This document shows positions 22,007 to 25,299 of a stretch of DNA of 25,299 nt, one piece after another. The stretch is from the NCBI GenBank assembly GCA_002361095.1, contig DERU01000090.1, positions 1 through 25,299 of the forward strand, written 5' to 3'. The notes under the pieces are model-generated. The model was not told the DNA's origin and did not search any database. It saw only the letters and a program-made list of their open reading frames with translations. Made by a program: the position numbers and the translations under genes. The stretch's first letter is position 1. Each line of letters begins with the position of its first letter. This DNA comes from Lachnospiraceae bacterium UBA3332. GTDB taxonomy: Bacteria > Bacillota > Clostridia > Lachnospirales > Lachnospiraceae.

Positions 22007-23314
22007 TTATCTTTTTTTGTTTCTTGCGCCGGATGGCGCTTTCTTTTGGGGTCTGCCTTTTCCTTTCTTTTTCTTTCGATGCTTTCCTTGGGCGGTTCGA
22101 GCTTTTTTCCGTCTGCGGGCGTCTTTTGTCCCCGTGATATATGCTGCCGCAATCATTCCGACGATGACTAAGAGGAAAACGCCTGTAAAAATGCCGATTC
22201 GAAGGCCCGGAAGGGAAAGCCGGTTTTTTGCGCCAAGGGCAGACAACGTCTTTTTGGGGAAAGTACCGGTATCTTCCGTTTGAGAGGCGTTAGGGCCGCC
22301 TGCCTGGTCAGGGGATCCGGCGCTGCCGTATAAGCTGTCGGCGGATTCCTTTGTACCCGCTGGGGACAGACCGCTGTCCGGAGAGAAGTTTGTGCCGCCG
22401 CTTTGTCCGGCGTCTATAGAAGCGGCCGTATTCCGGTTGGCGCCGGTGTCGGTGGTAACGGTTATTCCTTTTTTCCCGCCTAATTCGGTAATTTGTATAG
22501 GTGCATCTGCAGTATTGACGGATGGCAGCAAATTAGGGATGACGGCATTGGGGGGGACAGTGGGGGGCTGCATTTTGGGCGTTGTATCATTTTTGCCGTT
22601 GATGATCTGGCCGTTTTCAGAATTCTGTCCTCCTTCCGGGCCATCGTTTTGGGAACCGTTATTTTGGCCGGTCGGACTGCCGTTTGAAGGATCGCCGCCA
22701 GGGAGATCGGAAACGGATCCTGCGCCGTCTTCGGGAACGGCCGGATAGGGATTGGCGTTGTCTGTGTCGGGGGCATCCGGATTGGGATTTGTGTCCGGAC
22801 GGTCTGTGCCTGTATGATCGCCGCCGAAAGAAACCGTTATGACGGCGGGAGCATTTAAAGGCTCTTTTTCCGCACCGAAAGCGGCGTTAACCGTCTGAAA
22901 ACTGTCCTCATTTACACGGATTGTGGCAGTGGAAGAGTCGCCCGGGGCGGCATCTAAAATCACTTTTCCCAGTGTAAGGGTATCCTGTGCATACAGGTTT
23001 TGGTTGCCTGAGACGTATAGGTTTAAAGTTCCGGTGCTTTCCTGATACGTTGCAATCTGCACGGAACTCTTGAGCGCTTCATCGAAAGCAAAAGCAACCG
23101 ACAAAGCTTGGGCGGACGCACTGATCTGCAAGCTAAGCTGCAGGGAGGTGACGGTTTCGCCGCCGCCTCCCGCAGGCAGTTCCAGAACGGCCTCCACCGC
23201 GTTCCCGTCTTTTGTGAGGGATACGGTTTTGGCTTCTGCTGCATGTACGGAAAATGATGGGAGCAGAATGCAAATGGCCAACAGCCCGAGCCCCTGTATC
23301 AATTTTCTCAACAT
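22007..23314 (-). CDS. cohesin-like, membrane-anchored surface protein
   Basis: A 435-residue exported protein. A signal peptide (1-25, ending near VHA) is followed by a beta-rich domain (about 28-165) with a cohesin-like pattern: SLQLSLQISA, VAFAFDEAL, YQESTGTLNLYVSG, LTLGKVIL and ATIRVNEDSF. Then comes a long linker rich in Pro, Asp, Asn, Gly and Ser (about 165-360), one membrane helix (about 373-395) and a 40-residue tail containing 21 Lys or Arg, which would lie inside. No LPxTG motif is present, so it is anchored by the helix. AGGAG lies nine bases before the ATG, 40 bases after the peptidase stop, so the two are probably one operon. Cohesins bind dockerins or related modules; the partner is unknown. 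Confidence 0.75.
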   Translation of the reverse strand: MLRKLIQGLGLLAICILLPSFSVHAAEAKTVSLTKDGNAVEAVLELPAGGGGETVTSLQLSLQISASAQALSVAFAFDEALKSSVQIATYQESTGTLNLYVSGNQNLYAQDTLTLGKVILDAAPGDSSTATIRVNEDSFQTVNAAFGAEKEPLNAPAVITVSFGGDHTGTDRPDTNPNPDAPDTDNANPYPAVPEDGAGSVSDLPGGDPSNGSPTGQNNGSQNDGPEGGQNSENGQIINGKNDTTPKMQPPTVPPNAVIPNLLPSVNTADAPIQITELGGKKGITVTTDTGANRNTAASIDAGQSGGTNFSPDSGLSPAGTKESADSLYGSAGSPDQAGGPNASQTEDTGTFPKKTLSALGAKNRLSLPGLRIGIFTGVFLLVIVGMIAAAYITGTKDARRRKKARTAQGKHRKKKKGKGRPQKKAPSGARNKKR

Positions 23315-23354
23315 TTGTGAATTCTCCTGTGTACAAAATAAATAATGTTTGCGT

Positions 23355-25299
23355 TTACTTTCCGCTCAAGGTAATGGACGGCAGTGTTTTGGGCAGTTCC
23401 ACAAAACAAGTGTCGCTTACCAGGCGTTGCCCCTCGTTGGTCAGCGCGTTGTCCACGCGGTATAGTTCTGCGCGCACTTTGTCTGGCAGGGAAGCGTCCG
23501 CGTTTTCAATCCAGTATACCCAGGTACCTTCTGCGGTTTCTCCCAGCAGGGCTTTTTCGTCCTCCAGCTTGGGAGCCAGGATAATTTGGCTTGCGGTCAG
23601 ACTGTCATCTGTGCCGACACCGCCCACAATATTTCCGTTTTCGTCATAAAGAACCACCACGTTATAGGCGGGATTTCCTTTGTAGCTTCCGGTAAAGACG
23701 ATCGAACCTGCCGGAATTTTCTTTTCGGCCACACCGCCAGCCGCATGCTGGTATATATAGTCCGCCGTCAGCCGCCCGATCGTGTTTTTCCCGTTTTCGG
23801 TGATCATAAATTCCACATTGTCACCGGAGGGGCCGTACAAATCCAATTCCGTTACGGAAAGGGTTTGCCCTTGTTGGCCGGTTGCCGTCAGTTTGACATA
23901 AGCGGCATCGCACGTATAAACCCAAGGGTCTTTTCCGTTCTCAAAATAAACGGTTTGTGTGTTTTGGGTCAAACCAAAGGAACCCGATTTTACTTCCGTA
24001 TAGGTGTTGCCGTCAGTGCTCACTTCAATTCGGTAACTGCCCATTGGCTGTCCTTCCCTGCAGGTGTAGCGCAGCGCCGATATTTCCATGATTCGGTTTA
24101 ACTCCAGGATAATGTAAGGATCTGCGCCGTCGGTTTTGCCGGTAAAGGTAGCATCGGACTGGCCGTTTCTGTCAATGACCCTGGTGATGGCGGATACGGT
24201 CTCCTTTTCGCAGGGATCGCCGGGGGTAGCCGCCGGTTTTGCATCTGCCGCAGATTTCATGTTCGTACTGACCGTCCAGCCGGTTTTATCCTGCAGACCG
24301 TCCCCGCTGATTTTAACGGCCTGTGTGCGGCAGGCAGCGGAACGGTTCATGAACTTATCAATTGCCGTCACTTCGTAAGTAATGATCCGGTTTGCGGCAA
24401 AGGGAACTTCGTCGGTAAAAGTCTCGTTTTGCGTAAATCCTGCGATTTGCCGGCGCTCCTTCCCCTGCTCGGTGAAGATCCGCACGATCTCATAACCGTG
24501 AATGACATCCCGGCTGCCCTTGGGCTGTATGATAACGGTGGCCTGGCTGCTGTCCGCAGACGCAGACGCGCTGACAATTTCCTGTCCTTTAACGGTTCGG
24601 GCCGCAGCGTTTTCCATTTCGTAAACCCGGGAATCATCGTCCACGTAGTAGATGGCTCTTTCTTCCGGCGCAAACTGACGCATATAAGATTTTGTGGTTT
24701 CGTCGGGAACCATGCCCCATCTGTCAAAAAATTCGCTCAGATCCCGCTCGGCAGCCGCGCTGGCTAGGCGCATTAAATTTTGGTCACGGTTGCCGCAAAG
24801 CGTCAGGTTATGGGGGGCGCTGCCAGGATCCCGCGCATAGCGGTCCACCCGTGCAAAGAAGCGCTTCCCGATAATTTCCTGCCAGGTGTTGTAGGTCTTG
24901 TAATTATAGTCCCTGTCATAGGCCAGGTGAAGCTGCCAATACAGGCCAAGCTGTGTAAATACATTCTGGGCGTAACCGTAAGAGCCGGATGTAACTTTTT
25001 TGTATACTTCCGGATATTGGAACCGGACGGTGCCGTTTTGGTCTTTTGCCTGTGCCAGAACGGAAAAATAGTTATTGGTTACTTCCGCGTAGGCGTAAGC
25101 GCTCTGATTGATCTCGTGGCCGATTTCGTGGGCAATGCCCCAGCCAAAGTACTGTCCGCTCACATAAGCCCCATTCGCGGCCGATTTGACGGGAACACCG
25201 CCCATCATGCCTGCGGTTTCCGGCCATTCAATGCCGATATGATTGCCTGCCGCGTACATGAACGCGCCGGCAAACATCTGCATACAGCGGATGTTCTGG
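23355..25299 (-). CDS. M60-type (enhancin-like) metallopeptidase with discoidin-like domain, N-terminus outside window
   Basis: The frame is open to the window edge, so the N-terminal part, including any signal peptide, is missing. The visible part begins with FMYAAGNHIGIEWPE and the zinc motif HEIGHEINQ followed ten residues later by Glu, the M60 gluzincin pattern (codons at 25113-25130). M60 enzymes cut O-glycosylated proteins such as mucins. After the catalytic region (to about 25113-24600) come a fibronectin-like stretch, an F5/8 type C (discoidin) carbohydrate-binding-like domain (DPYIILELNRIMEISALRY, GSYRIEVSTDG, VKLTATGQQG) and a C-terminal beta-rich domain of about 150 residues that I do not recognise. 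No dockerin repeat is seen. The cohesin-like gene follows closely. Confidence 0.85.
   Translation of the reverse strand, partial: QNIRCMQMFAGAFMYAAGNHIGIEWPETAGMMGGVPVKSAANGAYVSGQYFGWGIAHEIGHEINQSAYAYAEVTNNYFSVLAQAKDQNGTVRFQYPEVYKKVTSGSYGYAQNVFTQLGLYWQLHLAYDRDYNYKTYNTWQEIIGKRFFARVDRYARDPGSAPHNLTLCGNRDQNLMRLASAAAERDLSEFFDRWGMVPDETTKSYMRQFAPEERAIYYVDDDSRVYEMENAAARTVKGQEIVSASASADSSQATVIIQPKGSRDVIHGYEIVRIFTEQGKERRQIAGFTQNETFTDEVPFAANRIITYEVTAIDKFMNRSAACRTQAVKISGDGLQDKTGWTVSTNMKSAADAKPAATPGDPCEKETVSAITRVIDRNGQSDATFTGKTDGADPYIILELNRIMEISALRYTCREGQPMGSYRIEVSTDGNTYTEVKSGSFGLTQNTQTVYFENGKDPWVYTCDAAYVKLTATGQQGQTLSVTELDLYGPSGDNVEFMITENGKNTIGRLTADYIYQHAAGGVAEKKIPAGSIVFTGSYKGNPAYNVVVLYDENGNIVGGVGTDDSLTASQIILAPKLEDEKALLGETAEGTWVYWIENADASLPDKVRAELYRVDNALTNEGQRLVSDTCFVELPKTLPSITLSGK

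Noticed and set aside
22530..22815. Repetitive-looking region encoding the Pro/Asp/Asn/Gly-rich linker
   Set aside because: Low complexity at the protein level but no exact DNA tandem repeat or simple-sequence tract that would suggest phase variation.
23355..23820. Dockerin at the C-terminus of the M60 peptidase
   Set aside because: Looked for because of the neighbouring cohesin; only one loose DENGN turn is present and no pair of calcium-binding loops with helices.

Overview
The window reads as chromosomal DNA from a spore-forming, gut-type member of the Clostridia, most likely Lachnospiraceae. The pointers are a YesM/YesN two-component pair beside an ABC sugar importer with no ATPase gene, a BofA-type sporulation gene, and a Tad/Flp pilus locus of the monoderm kind with no secretin. 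GC is moderate by eye, ribosome binding sites are of the strong AGGAGG type, and genes are tightly packed with ATGA overlaps. The genus cannot be fixed from sequence alone.

Left part (1-9483, all + strand): the 3' end of a glycogen branching enzyme gene, a hairpin, then a carbohydrate-uptake locus: sensor kinase, AraC-type response regulator, lipoprotein solute-binding protein, an internal hairpin terminator, two permeases, and a cytoplasmic sulfatase. The order suggests that an extracellular signal switches on import of a (probably sulfated) glycan fragment, which is desulfated inside the cell. A strong terminator closes the unit.

Middle (9541-11328): a small DUF2508/YaaL-like gene on the - strand diverges from bofA, which has a candidate SigE-type promoter. 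A ribokinase-family gene follows with its own SigA-type promoter.

Pilus locus (about 11500-21945, + strand): a near-perfect SigA promoter (TTGACA-N18-TATAAT) is followed by a leader of about 178 nt able to form several hairpins. Then come a TadZ/CpaE-like protein with a broken P-loop (TTG start), the CpaF/TadA motor ATPase, TadB, a TadC-like platform protein with a large extracytoplasmic insertion, the Flp pilin, a DUF5702-like protein, a TadE-like protein with two Cys/His repeats, a short prepilin peptidase, a second TadE-like pseudopilin, an FHA protein, a rhomboid protease and a HIT protein. A hairpin terminator ends the run. Pilin, peptidase, motor and platform are all present; outer-membrane parts are absent, as expected for a single-membrane cell.

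Right end (22007-25299, - strand): a secreted or surface M60-type metallopeptidase with a discoidin-like domain, cut by the window edge, and directly downstream a cohesin-like, membrane-anchored surface protein with a very basic tail. Together with the sulfatase this points to a mucin- or host-glycan-exposed lifestyle, which is inference.

No tRNA, rRNA, CRISPR array, insertion sequence or prophage gene was seen. The least explained items are the structured leader of the pilus locus, the tandem Cys/His repeats on a pseudopilin, the Ig-like insertion in the TadC-like protein, and the peptidase-cohesin pair.
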